This document shows, piece by piece, positions 12,384-23,429 of a stretch of DNA of 64,000 bases. The notes under the pieces were generated by a model that was not told the DNA's origin, made no database searches, and was given only the letters and a program-made list of their open reading frames with translations. The DNA is taken from positions 22,791,059-22,855,058 of the forward strand of contig NC_066313.1 in NCBI RefSeq assembly GCF_022539315.1. Direction: 5' to 3'. Position numbers and translations under genes: made by a program. Each line of letters begins with the position of its first letter. The stretch's first letter is position 1. This DNA is from Serinus canaria (taxonomy: Eukaryota > Chordata > Aves > Passeriformes > Fringillidae).

Positions 12384-12910
12384 TCGTTTAAATTAACTTG
12401 CTAAATGTTCGAGTCCGTGCCAGGTTGGAGGCACTATCAGGTCCATCGGAGGAGCCCGGCTGCTCACGTGGCAGCTCTCATTAGCGACAGGCAGGGACTC
12501 AGCTGCGCCGGCTTTGATAAGCCCGGCTCCGCTCTCACAAGTACGCCGCAAAGCAATTAAAACAGCAAAGGACCCTTTTTTCCCCTACCATCCTTCTTCT
12601 TCCTCCTGCAAAGCTGAATAAAAATGATTTGATAAATCATTCTTTTCAGAACTAAACACTCACGCGAAGGAAGGGGGAGGAGGGAAAATCCACACAGGAG
12701 AGGGAGGTCGCTCCTGGGACCCATTATTAGCCCGTATGGCCAGCTCGGCGGCAATCAGGACAAAGCCTGGAGCTCGGGGTGGGGCAGTGCCACAGCGATG
12801 CTCCCCGCCATCCATCTCCCGCTGCTCTGGATGTGCTCCCTGTGCGCACATTTGTGTGCGGAATAGATGGGAGCAGGGCAGGGGTTTAGGACAGTGTCAG
12901 CCCGGTGTTG
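12384..12910. promoter_or_regulatory. CpG-rich patch, candidate promoter or enhancer
   Basis: Counting directly, about 13 CpGs lie in 12384-12548 and a further 13 in 12661-12910. The sequence between them (12549-12660) has none and carries a pyrimidine-rich tract. The window is otherwise strongly CpG-poor. An E-box CACGTG is at about 12466-12471, a GATAAG at about 12516, and a homeodomain-type palindrome at 12623-12641. This could be an orphan CpG island marking a promoter of an unseen transcript or a developmental enhancer. No TATA box, initiator or coding exon can be tied to it. Confidence 0.35.
12623..12641. promoter_or_regulatory. 8-bp inverted repeat with homeodomain-type half sites
   Basis: AATGATTT at 12623-12630 and its exact reverse complement AAATCATT at 12634-12641 flank a GAT centre. 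The TGATT/AATCA half sites resemble those bound by TALE- or paired-type homeodomain proteins. The position inside the CpG-rich patch makes a regulatory role more plausible than elsewhere. The symmetry is certain; binding is inferred. Confidence 0.4.
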
Positions 12911-15900
12911 TTATACTGCCTGTCTGTAGATGCAGGGCAGGAACAGCTCAATTCCCTCAGCATCGCCTGAATTCCTCTGACATAAACTAGGGAAGAAAAG
13001 CCTCAGGAAGCTGATCAAAAAACCCCACAGTTTGGAGGCGCCTGGCTATGCTACCATTGCCACCATAGCAGCAGCCAGAACGGTGTGTTTGAAAGACCCA
13101 GGGGGTTTGCTGTCTCTCTGCAGTGTACCACCAGAGCACTGTGCTTTTCTGGGACCCCCACACACCAAAATAACCCTCCTGATTACAGAGAAGTAGAAAA
13201 GATGGGAAGCCTGGGCACCACCTAGATTAGATAAGTGATGCACTGAAGTGAAGTGCTTACTGATTAATGTGGAACTAACACAAGACCTCCTGCAGGAAGC
13301 AGAAACAAAGATGGGACTCAGGGACTCAGGAAGAGAGGAAGGGTTGGCATGGCAATAACACAGCTCGCAGTCAGAGACCTGCTTCTGCAAACTGGGCTTG
13401 GCATACATAGACGGGAGCACCTGATGGCCAGGGATTGAATGGGAAGGCTTAATTGAGACTGCACTATCCAAGGACAGACATACTGAAACATTAGCCACTA
13501 CTTAGGCTCTATCTATGTTTTTCAAATGTGCCTGTAAAATTACTTGTATTAAATGGGATTCTCACAAATGCTTGAATTTACAGCAATGCAGTACCATCAC
13601 AGGGATTGGCCAACCACCTCTGAAACTCTGTGTCTCTACTTACTTAGTCTGTGATCATGATCTGGTTTGGAAGGGAGGCTTTCCAGTCCTCAGTCCTCAT
13701 TGTGGGAATTATCTGCCATTTCCCACTGCATTAGCAACTGCAGTTTGTAGTGAGAAGAGAGATGCAAAGAAAAATGGTAATTTGGAAAAAAACTCAACAA
13801 AAACAAACCAACCCCAACAGAAGTACTGCACTCAAAGATTTCCAATCAGCAGCACATACCCACTACAATCAAAAATAAAACAACTGTAAAGCTGCAAAAT
13901 CCTGCTCCTTTTCCCCTATGTCACAAAACCACCTCACTCACACCGGGATGCACTCTGAGTAAAGAAGGGTTAACATGCAAGATGTTCTATACAATGTCTT
14001 CAGAGAAGAAGAATTCTCTCTTGCTGTCACCTACAGAAATGCTAATGGTTCATCCATTTAGGTGACAACATCTCTGACTTAGAAAAGCAGTTTCAGAAGA
14101 GGGGAAGTATATCAGAACATCTGGGAAGTTAAGAGGGAGAGAAGCCAGGAACTGGGAGTTTCCTGGCAGCCTCAGGTGGATGCTACTGCAATGATGCATG
14201 ATAAAGAGGCATGGAGTGAGAGGCAGAGGGTGTAGAGGACACAGTGCAGTTTCCAAGTGATCATCCATCACCAGTGGCTCTGCCTTCTCCTTTTCATGCC
14301 AACAGGTGATGGAGCCTCATCCATAAAACATTTCCTGGGTGTCACTAACAGGAAGACACATTGGATGGTTACGTTCACTCTGCATAAGAAATAACTTCCC
14401 AGATGAAGGAGAGAGCTGCCACTTTTAAACTCCCCATGCTTTCCTCCTCCCCACCTGTCCCTGCATGCTGCACCCAAGAAATCATCTGTCTCTCTCCACC
14501 CATTTCTCCTCTCCTCAACAGCTGCTTCTGTGATCCATACTACAGGCTCCTCTCCCATAGTTACTTTGTATATAAGTATTTTGTATATTATATGTGTTTG
14601 CTGGTTTTGTGGTTTGTTTTTTTTTTGTTGTTCTTGTGGGTTTTTTTATTATTATTAATACAAGCTACCCCACCTATATAGACCTGTGAAGTCTTCTCAT
14701 AATCACAAGAGGAAAATCAGTTTCCAGAATATCCAACAGCCCCTCCAGCTCCTGGCTCCTCTCAGCCCATCAATCCCTTCTCACATGCTCCTGAAACCAT
14801 TCCTAATTCATACCCTGTACATTTTAACATTTCAACAAAAAGCTCCCAAATGTGCACGCTCAGTAAACACAACAAAGGCATAAAGTCTTTGTTTAGCCTA
14901 GGTCACAGGACCCTAATGACCATAAGAGTCAAGACTACAAGATCTCTGAAGGTTCTGCTCCCAAAATAATTAAATAGAAATATGTGTGGGGGGGGGAAGT
15001 TTTCTAGCAGCCATAGCCACTAAATAAATGATTTTCATTTAAAATTTCAAACAAAAAATGGCTGGATGATTCCTTAAGCACTTTGGATCTGGGGTCTGAA
15101 ATATGACTCAAGTTAGACCTGATGGAATCAGCAGGTTTTCCTGTAATATTCTGGAACTGAATGATCATTTTGACAAACCTTTGCATGCATCAGCAATGTT
15201 GGCAGCCTCCAAAACCAGGAATTAAGTCCTTAAGTAGCAGGGAGAGGCAGAGGGGGCTGCAGGAAGCCGTGGAGGAGGGAGGGGCACTGCAAAGCTGGTG
15301 TGGGGAGCCAAAATTTGGGCGAGCTGATAGTAGGGATGGAACGGGGGCAACTGCAAGGCAGGGAGGGGCACTGGCAGAGTTGGGTGTAATGAGGGATGTG
15401 CAGCAGCTGTTTGTTGCCAGCTCCCTCACGGCACATTTTTCACTAGAACCAGAATTCACAAATTCTTCATACAAACTCCTGTGCCATTTATTGCCTGACT
15501 TACCAAAGCTAACTCACTTCTGCAATTGCATTCCTACATCAGCAAATTGATGGTTCTGACTGCCTAGCTCAGCTGTCAGCCATCCAAGTGTTTCTAGAAA
15601 TGTATTGCACTTGATGTTACGATGTTTACTTGTCTCCTGAATGAGATGTGGAGTATCTGAATAGTAGATGAATCTCACCTGTAATTAAATGCTTCTAAGA
15701 GATAAAGTGGCTACAGAATTAGGGTGAGTGTGTGTCTTGAAGATCCATATATGCTCTCTGAGCACTCTCCCTGTGTTTTGGAGGATTAGACATCATAGAA
15801 ACATGGGAAGCTAAGAATGCAAAATGGAAGGATGATGCAAGAGGAAAAAAAAAAAAATAAAGGAGAAAGAAGACCTAGAGACGGCAAAGAATGACAGAGA

Positions 15901-16259
15901 AGACTACCTAAAGAAAGAAAGGCAGGTGGAATCACTGAACAAAGAAATAGGAGAAGGAAAGAAAAGCTCTGCAGAGAGCCACTGAACACAGTACCCCACC
16001 TTCAATCCCCTCCAGAGGAATAAATGCTGACCCTACTTCTTTCCTGGCTTGTCAGGGGCTGTTTGGCTGAATAAGTCCAGCCCAGCAGCCCTCTCTTGCT
16101 CTCTCAGCATTAATATATTCATTTCATTATTCAATTATTTAAAACATTTCTTATGTTCCGTCCATCTCACACAGATGGAGGTGGGGAGAGCTGCTCCCTC
16201 TCTCTTTAAAGTCTGTACTGCAGGAGCCTCGAGGAATGTAGGGCACAAAGTGCTCCTCA
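12911..16259. other. Unannotated stretch with low-complexity tracts
   Basis: No gene is recognised. A 150-codon minus frame at 13046-13498 and a 124-codon plus frame at 13515-13889 have no domain, and the second ends in an A-rich tract. A 9-bp tandem (GGGACTCAG) lies near 13313-13332. A T/G-rich tract is at 14602-14660, a G10 run near 14989-14998, and an A13 run near 15846-15858. These are simple sequences, not genes. Confidence 0.5.
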
Positions 16260-16503
16260 GCACTCCCTCCTCCACCAGCTTCGCCCTGGCTCCAGCACCA
16301 GGGGCTCCCTTCCGTGCCCCTCAGACATCTTGTTTAACAGGACACCGTGTGACTGCAGTGTCCCCGGCACGGCACAGGGTGCTCCGTTGTCACCCCGAGC
16401 CCCGCGGGCTGTCAGAGGGAAGCAGAGGCACTGGAAGCTGCTCTCCTGTCAGACTCTGCTGGCCCCTGCAGACAAGCTGCTGCCGCCTCACCATGTGTAA
16501 AAG
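16260..16503 (+). other. CpG cluster ending in ATG plus splice donor; candidate first exon
   Basis: About ten CpGs lie in roughly 200 bp (16281-16485), well above the local level. The cluster ends with CACC-ATG at 16493-16495 and, eight bases further, the sequence AAAAG|GTAAGG. This matches the vertebrate 5' splice-site consensus with the cut after 16503. A 152-codon frame at 16049-16507 runs through the whole region but has no known domain. A chance arrangement is quite possible; no downstream exon was established, because the nearest acceptor-like site (16637) opens into a SINE-like fragment. Confidence 0.25.
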
Positions 16504-16637
16504 GTAAGGCTGCAGGTTACTGAAGGGAGACTCTTCCTCTCCATTTGTCTATCAGCTTTTGAGGGGCTAATTAGCTTGTTAGTCATGATGTCTCTCTCAG
16601 GGTTCCAAACTGCCATAAATCTCCTTCTTTCTTCCAG

Positions 16638-16870
16638 GGGAGCATTAACTTGGTTTCTTGGACGGGAGACCTCCAAAGACAACTTAAGGTACTGAAGTCA
16701 GCAGGGTTCATGAGTGAGAAGCTGTCATTCCTCCTACAACATCATTAGCTCCCGTGTCCCAAAGTGATGCTGAGAAGGACCATCTGTAAAGCAGAGTCCT
16801 TGACCATTTGCAATTACAAGAGAGTCAATGGGTGTTACACAGCACTGCCCCACACAGAACATTACTAGAA
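16638..16870 (+). repeat. Possible 5S rRNA-derived SINE fossil (SINE3/AmnSINE-like)
   Basis: CTTGGACGGGAGACC near 16659-16673 matches the 5S rRNA internal promoter segment CTTGGATGGGAGACC with one difference. It is followed by a spaced GGTACTG corresponding to the 5S 'GGTGCTG' end. Further on, AGTCCTTGACCATTTGCAAT (about 16795) resembles a segment I recall in the body of old amniote 5S-headed SINEs. Everything upstream of the 5S core is too diverged to align. A decayed 5S pseudogene or chance similarity are the alternatives. Confidence 0.4.
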
Positions 16871-19525
16871 TCTCATGGAGTAAAGTTGAAAGATCCCTGC
16901 TGAATCACCTAGCCACTCAAAAGCATCAGCCACATTAAAAACATTCCTGAAAGCTGTTTTTCCAACCTATTCTGAACTCACAGCAGTACGAGGGTCCATG
17001 TCCCCCCAGGCCCTCTCCTCCACTGTCATAACAGTACCTAAAAATAACTTTGTTACCACGTGGTACTTTTCCTCCTCTACCCTGCACACCCGGGAAACTG
17101 GTTACAAGCAATGCCATACACTCTCAACTCATAATTTTGACTCCCATCAGATATTGCGCTATGCCACTGTCAGTTTCCAAGGGAGGCTACCTAATTAAAG
17201 GTATCTCACACACAAAGAGATTACTCTGTCCTCTCCTTAACTAACAGTCCTTGTTTGCCACAGCTTACAAAACAGCCAGGCCTGTCTGCTGCTCTGCTGT
17301 GTCTCCATCCTGCCTGGCGTGGGCTGCTTGTTAAGCGGCACTGAGGAACAGGAAATTCAGCTGGTCTTGAGTGGTACCATCGGTGCAGCTTGTTACTAGA
17401 ACAGGTGGGTGTATCCAGGCCCTCACATCCTCATTTGAGGCAGAGCAGGGTAAGGATTTTCAGGGAATCAACCAGATATTTTTAGTTTAGCTTTCGTTCT
17501 TTTTTTTTTTTTTTCTCTGCAAGAAAGACTTAGCTATTTCACAAGGATTTTGCTGTACCTTTATTAGCAACCCTACTTATTGTGTTCAACTCTTATGGGA
17601 GAATTCCCTCAGTGCAATTCCAATCAGGCAATTCTTCCTGTAATCTGCATGGTTACCAACACTGAGACATCTTAGCAGTTAAGGAGAGAGCACCTGGGGA
17701 ATTCAGCCTTTTGCTCAGGCATGAGGATTTCCTGCAGTGCATTCTTAGTGTTTTGTCCATTTGTGATAAATGCTCTCAAATGATGGAATGTTCAACTGTT
17801 CCCTTTATAGGAAGAGTTCCTGAGCCAAGAACAACTCACTGACAAAGAGTGAATCTGGATAATCAGCCCCATTTGCATTCTTTCCCTCCTGATGCTAGCT
17901 AAAGCTGGGTAAACAATTCTGAATGAATCATTTATTAGCTTAATTCTACCTTCTCCAATTCATGAACTGTCCACTGGCGCTTCCCAGTTTTGTTTCCTCC
18001 AGCCTATTTTCTCTTCAGAATGGTTTGGGTATGAACACAACACAATTCACTGAAGTCAGCAGGATTTTTCTTTGCATAGAAGGACAATTTCTTTGCATAA
18101 AAGTAAGCTTGTGCTTTAAAGCTTTTGTTGAACAGGGCTTGTGGTGATGGATCTTGTTTGTTTTTTTTTTTCTTTAGAAACTATCTTTAATTTTCAACTT
18201 ACTTGTTAGCAGTTGAATTTTTGCAACTATCTTTCTTGAATACATGAGTCATGTGGTACATCTGCATAATTTTGAATGGATGAAAGCAAACCCTTGAGCA
18301 CTTAACTTCCTAGGAAACCAACACAATTCACAATGTGTTTTCTTAGTGCCCTATTACCAATAGTGCAGCACAAAAAAAGTCAGGAGTCAGGTGCTCACAG
18401 CTAAAAATCATGAGGTTTTGTGGTTTTTTTCCAAGTAATAAATGTTAGGTTCTTTTCACTTGTCCCCTTGCTTTTTAATCTTTCAGGTCCATTTTCTTCA
18501 TCAAAAGCACAAAGGCCAGAAACACGCTGCTTCAATGAAAGAAAAAAATGTCTTGACTTCAACAGCAAGGCTTTCACAAATGCAGTGCATACAGCAAGCC
18601 TCACAGCAAAACATGAGAGCTGGCAACAGCTAACTAAACAATTATGCACTAATAATACACACTAAACATTAGTTTGCAATGCTGAATTGATTGTCATGTT
18701 TTCTACAACAGTTCCAGCCAGGGGACTTCTTTACTGAGATAATCACACAAATCAAACTCAAAAGGGGTAGAACACAATCAGGTGCAAATTGCATGTTCAA
18801 GCCAGTGCTGAAGGAAGGATTTTGGCTTCTAAGCTCTATTTACTCCATATTCAGGGTTGCCCTAAACATGAACTTTTTGTCCCAGGTGCCTTTCCAGTAC
18901 ATGATCCATAGGTACAGTCCTTGTCTCTGTGTCCACTAGGCAAACGCCTCATCTCCATTTGTAGGGTGTCCCTTTGCTTGCTGTGACAATGTCATTCCTC
19001 TGTCACCTCAGTCTAATATACAAACATCTCAGGCACTTCTCAAGGACTGGATTTCTTTTTCCAGGAGTGTCTAACTCATCCCCTAAGCAGTGCCCTCTCC
19101 CTTCCTCGTACCTGTTTGGAAGGAGCAGCAGCCAAATCCCTCTCCAAGAACGACGTGAGCGCTCCCTCTGCTGTCACACACAGCTCCAGGCAGCCTGGCA
19201 TTTTGGTAGCCTTGTGCAGCTTCTGCCCTCCCTCAACTAACAGCTATTTGGCTGGCATTTGTCTCGCAGTGGAAGGGTGACTGCAACACATGCTGGGAAC
19301 GTCTGGCCACAGGAAACTCAAGTGATGGAGATGTTTCCAGCCCTCTTTCCCCCATCAGGCCTAGTGATTTCTAAACTGGGGCACACATGTGTTGCCTGCA
19401 CTCTGTGAAATTCAATTTATACCAGTAGACAAGAAGTCAAGTTCATGATCCCCAGAACATGAGAGCAGATGGCTTTGTGCTTTTGATTTTTTCAAGTGAA
19501 GCCATCTGGCTTATTCTCTGTGGCT
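16871..19525. other. Unannotated stretch
   Basis: No gene is recognised. A perfect 12-bp palindrome TACCACGTGGTA with a central CACGTG E-box lies at 17054-17065. A 15-base T run is at 17500-17514 and a T-rich tract near 18159-18175. Short frames on both strands around 18401-18665 overlap each other and carry no domain. Confidence 0.5.
17054..17065. promoter_or_regulatory. Palindromic E-box TACCACGTGGTA
   Basis: This is a 12-bp perfect palindrome containing CACGTG, the high-affinity core for MYC/MAX, USF and related bHLH-ZIP factors. The symmetry is seen directly; use as a binding site is unproven. CACGTG also occurs, without extended symmetry, at about 12466, 28032, 37069, 49981 and 57126. 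Confidence 0.25.
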
Positions 19526-19543
19526 TGTGTGTGTGTGTGTGTG
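19526..19543. repeat. (TG)9 microsatellite
   Basis: Nine TG units without interruption. They lie inside a 171-codon plus-strand frame (19496-20011), where they are read as alternating Cys/Val. This is one reason to doubt that frame. Confidence 0.95.
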
Positions 19544-20513
19544 CTAGCAAAGAGAGAGACACAGCCCCTTTCCCCGTCGAGGCTACGCTTGCAGTCACAA
19601 GGGAGGAATTTGTTACTTAGGAAGTGGATCCTGCCCATCCCAACCTTTACAGATAGGGAAGAGGTATCAGTATGGCTGAAGTCACTAATACCAGCAAATG
19701 AGGAGTGGCACAATAATGGATCAGCAAAGTTGTGGCCTTTCCTTATTTTCCCTCAAAACCAAAGCCTGCTAAGGCAATCCTCACACATCCACCTGATAGG
19801 TCACAAGTCAGGAGATCTGACCAATTTATCACAAAGGCTGAGAAAGAGGGTACCACCCTCTGACCAGCATTCTTTCCCTTCCCTCCGTAAGCCTTTAAGC
19901 CATGTTCCCCCTCCTTCAGTCACCCAGGTATCCAAGCACCCATGCTCCTACCTTTTCATCCACACAACACTCTTGAAGAGCTCAGGCAGAGCTGGCACCC
20001 CCATTTTATAAATGGGCTTGAAGCCCAGGCAGCCTTCTCTCTATCAGATGGGAAATACATGACAGAACAAAGCCTCATGCTATCTAGCTTAACTCCCTAA
20101 TACAAGAGGTGGCAAACATTTTCACAATCTGCTGCCAAGTTTGTTTAAAGTGAACCAACAAGCAAGCTTTGAAGGTTATTATCACTGTTTCCAGACCAAG
20201 TCTTAGTGAAAGCTCGACTTGGCATGGGTAATCATAGTCTGCCAGTGCTGCTATTCCCACTGGCCAGCATTACCTGCGTGACGAAATGTTCCTGAGCTGT
20301 CTTCCCACTTGAGGCAGGATGCTGCAGCGGTTGATACCCAGCCTCTCAAAGTCTCCTGTCAGTTCACCAAACCAGGATATATTCCTATATCAAGCACCTG
20401 CTCTAGCACAACATGTCCACAGCACAGCCACATCGCCCTGCCAGTCCAGGAGGAAATGTGAAGATACTGCCCCATTGTGGGGCCTGTGATTTCAGCCCAC
20501 TAGATTATCTTCT
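19544..20513. other. Unannotated stretch, longest plus-strand frame outside repeats
   Basis: The 171-codon frame starting at 19496 spans much of this stretch. It has no domain, signal peptide or membrane segment that I recognise, and its start overlaps a microsatellite. A CCCCCATTTTATAAATGGG segment at about 19997-20015 weakly recalls the reversed MIR 'ccccattttacagatggg' block, but flanking similarity is missing. Confidence 0.4.
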
Positions 20514-20535
20514 GATCAATCTTCTGAGATTGATC
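20514..20535. repeat. 9-bp inverted repeat, 4-base loop
   Basis: GATCAATCT (20514-20522) and its exact reverse complement AGATTGATC (20527-20535) flank TCTG. As RNA or single-stranded DNA this would form a short hairpin. It carries ATCAAT/ATTGAT homeodomain-like (PBX-type) cores. No function is shown. Confidence 0.85.
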
Positions 20536-23303
20536 CTCTCACTGTGCTTACATTTCTACAGGCCTTAGGAATCCTGCTTCCCACTGCAGGCAAGTTCAGG
20601 CTCATGCTACCATCGCTGTGTTGGTTGTGCAGCTTACTGCCAGCAGAAGGGAAGTCTGGCAGAGCCTACTCATGGAATGCAGACAGCATCATCCTCAGTG
20701 GCTACTCACAGTGTCACCAGCTAGATTAACCTGCCAGATGGGCAACATACCCTGCAACAACAGAAAAATGTCTCCTCTACTTCATCCTACCTTACTCATC
20801 CTGGAGCAGTCAAATTCCCTCTTGGAAGCAGAGCTTCCCACAGCAAATAGGCACTTGGCTGTCCATGCAGGACTCTTCTCTGGGAGACACCCATGCTTGG
20901 GGCCAGCATAGCCCTCTGGCACAGAGGGGACAGTGGGTGCAGCACTTGGGACTCACTCTGGCACTCCCGACAGAATGAATGGCTGGGGAAACCAGTACCA
21001 GTGGATGAGCAGTCACAGGGAAGCACTGTGTATGGATTGGACTGAGGAGAGTGCACAGTGTGTGTAACCATGCTGCTCTCTGTTGGCTGCAGCACAGGGA
21101 ACAGATACGGCTTCAAATGCTGCTCTTACTTGAATTCAAGTGGATCCTTTAAAGGGCTTTACAGAACAAACCAGCATTTGGAAAATTTTTTGCAGCTTCC
21201 TACATTGTAATGTGAAGAGGTCAAGACTGAAAGTGCATGAATTTTATCCTCTGTGCTGGGCAATGAATATTCAGCTATGGGTGACTAAGAAACAATACAC
21301 AATCAACTGCAAACCAGGAAAAAGAAATCCAGACTGCATGATTTCCAATCCCCTACCATAACAGCTGTTCTTCCTCACTCCTTTATCTTTCCTTTTCCAT
21401 TTCCCCAGGCAATTTCCACATCCTTGCTCTTTGGCTTTCCTTGTCAGAGTTTACAGCAGTGTTTCTGCTTAGCAATGCTCTGCCTGAAGCAAATGGGGAG
21501 CACTGTGGATGAGGAAGCTGATTTGGAATGTGCTAAACTAATGATGGTCAGAGCCCAGGACAGAAAAAATGGAAGCAAATGCAGTCCCTCAGTGCTAAAA
21601 GCTATTAAAAATTGTGGTTCAGTCTTTACAGCATAGGTAAGGTCTCACAAAGAAGTCCCTATCTCCCTCAGAGAACTCTTACCTATGGGGTCCTTGTACG
21701 ATATTCTCACCAGTCCCAGATGCCATCCCACACATCCTGCCTTGTTCTGCTCTGCTCAGCGTGGATGTTCCCTGATCTTTCTGGCTCCTTCTCCATGTCT
21801 TCCCCTCCTGAACTCCCACTCACCTAGAGGTTTTTGTCCCAAGTTGCTTTATAGATAGAGATGTTGTACAGCTGGGTTGCTCTGCCCACTGGCTTGTGAA
21901 GGCAGGGATGGCTTTCAAAAGGAGAAAACACACCTGGAGCTAGGTTCTACTATAGTCTTTACTGGCTGGTGGTTAGGAATAGACAGAAAGTAAGAATTCT
22001 TTATTAGAGAATGATGGAGCTTTTGAGATGTGTTTTGGGGCTATTGTGAAATAAAGCAAAGATTATCAGAAAAGACATGTGGAAAAAAGTATGAAAGAAA
22101 AAGATGAAAAGATGAGCAGAGACACAGAGGATGCTTTTTGTTTTCAGGCCACTGTTCAGTCTACTGTTTCATTGTCTTCCCTGTATCAGAGGGAGGGAAC
22201 ATTTTCTCAGAAAATTTTTATCAAATTTACACTAATGGTCTTGACAAGGAGTACTTTCCATGAAAGTGAACAGCTCTTCCTCTGAATCATTTCACCTCTC
22301 CCCCTCACCACCACGACTATTTCTGCAGCTGTAAAGGAGTGGTACACATGCATCCCCTAGATGCCACACAGACCCTACTTAGTTCTAGCTCAGGATCAAC
22401 TACCTGCCTCCAGTGTAATCATCCACAGCCAATGCAAGGAGCTTAGAGCTTTTAAGGGAAGGGATGGAGATCCAGGTGCCCTCAACTTTTGCTAACACCT
22501 GGATCTATTTAAGTAACAGTGCCTGGGAAAAAAGACAGTTCGGAGTTACATTCCTGGCCGTGCCAAGTTGCTGTGCCATGCTGGGTGCTTCCCTTACCTC
22601 TGTTTCCCCTTCAAAGATAAAAATGAAGATTCACACCACACTATGAGAAAGGACATCAGCAGGACGTTCATTTTTCTGGGGTTAGAAGAGCCAGGGTTGA
22701 TCCTTTCACACCACCTGCACCTGCTGCAAGTGAGGAAAGTCAGCACTGCTCTGGGAGCACTGCAAAGACAGCAGAGCACTGATGCACCACTCTTCTACTA
22801 GGACAAAAGCAGCTGAAGGAAGCTGGGTAGAGAAACCCTTTCATACAACACTGAATGCACAGGTTAACACCTAGGGGATGAGGCCTGCTCAGCTGGCTGA
22901 GGACAGGGATGCATGTGAGCATTAGAGAGGGGTCTTTATTTTGCACACAACCCAAACTGTTTCGTGCAGAGTGGTACAGTCCCTCCTGCAGTGCTTGAGT
23001 GAGATTGCAAAGCTCATTTTCCTGAGTCATAGTAAAGCAACAACTTCTGTCCCACATGGATATAGTGGTGCCTGTGGCACTCCAAGATGGACCTTCAGTA
23101 TCCTCTGGAATGGCAGTAATTACGCCAATTACGCCAATGTCAAGCCCAGGCTGCATCCCTCCCCCTGCCTGAGAATCTGGGGCAATGAGACCTCTATGTA
23201 CAAGCAAGCCATCCAAACTGGAAACTCCACATGCACACTCCACCAACCAAAACACCCAAGGAGGACACCTGCTCACAGTGTTTCCCCTGCCTTAAAGCTG
23301 GGA
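20536..23303. other. Unannotated stretch, longest minus-strand frame
   Basis: The longest frame of the window is here: 178 codons on the minus strand at 22740-23276. It has no family I recognise. It includes an Ile-Gly-Val duplication caused by the 10-bp tandem pair at 23118-23139. A long chance frame is not very surprising in 64 kb, and the neighbouring minus- and plus-strand frames overlap it. I treat it as unsupported. Confidence 0.4.
23118..23139. repeat. 10-bp tandem pair
   Basis: Two direct copies of an AATTACGCCA-type unit in tandem. This is a small local duplication with a CpG in each copy, notable only because CpG is rare here. Confidence 0.8.
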
Positions 23304-23429
23304 GAAAAAGAAAAAGAAAAAGAAAAAGAAAAAGAAAAAGAAAAAGAAAAAGAAAAAGAAAAAGAAAAAGAAAAAGAAAAAGAAAAAGAAAAAGAAAAAG
23401 AAAAAGAAAAAGAAAAAGAAAAAGAAAAA
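23304..23429. repeat. (GAAAAA)21 perfect hexanucleotide tract
   Basis: The tract is 126 bp, or 21 uninterrupted copies of GAAAAA on the plus strand, with a pure purine strand and a pure pyrimidine complement. It creates artificial open frames on both strands (Lys/Glu or Lys/Arg runs on plus, Phe/Ser or Phe/Leu runs on minus). Perfect purity suggests recent expansion and likely length polymorphism. Long homopurine tracts can form triplex (H-DNA) structures and can act as nucleosome-poor spacers. No poly-A-tailed retroelement is evident next to it. Confidence 0.98.

Noticed and set aside
16504..16690. Second exon joined to the 16503 donor via the acceptor at 16637
   Set aside because: The putative exon begins in the 5S-like SINE segment and the joined frame stops after about 22 codons.
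19990..20070. Reversed MIR-like CCCCCATTTTATAAATGGG
   Set aside because: A single short block with no supporting flanks; too little to call a SINE.
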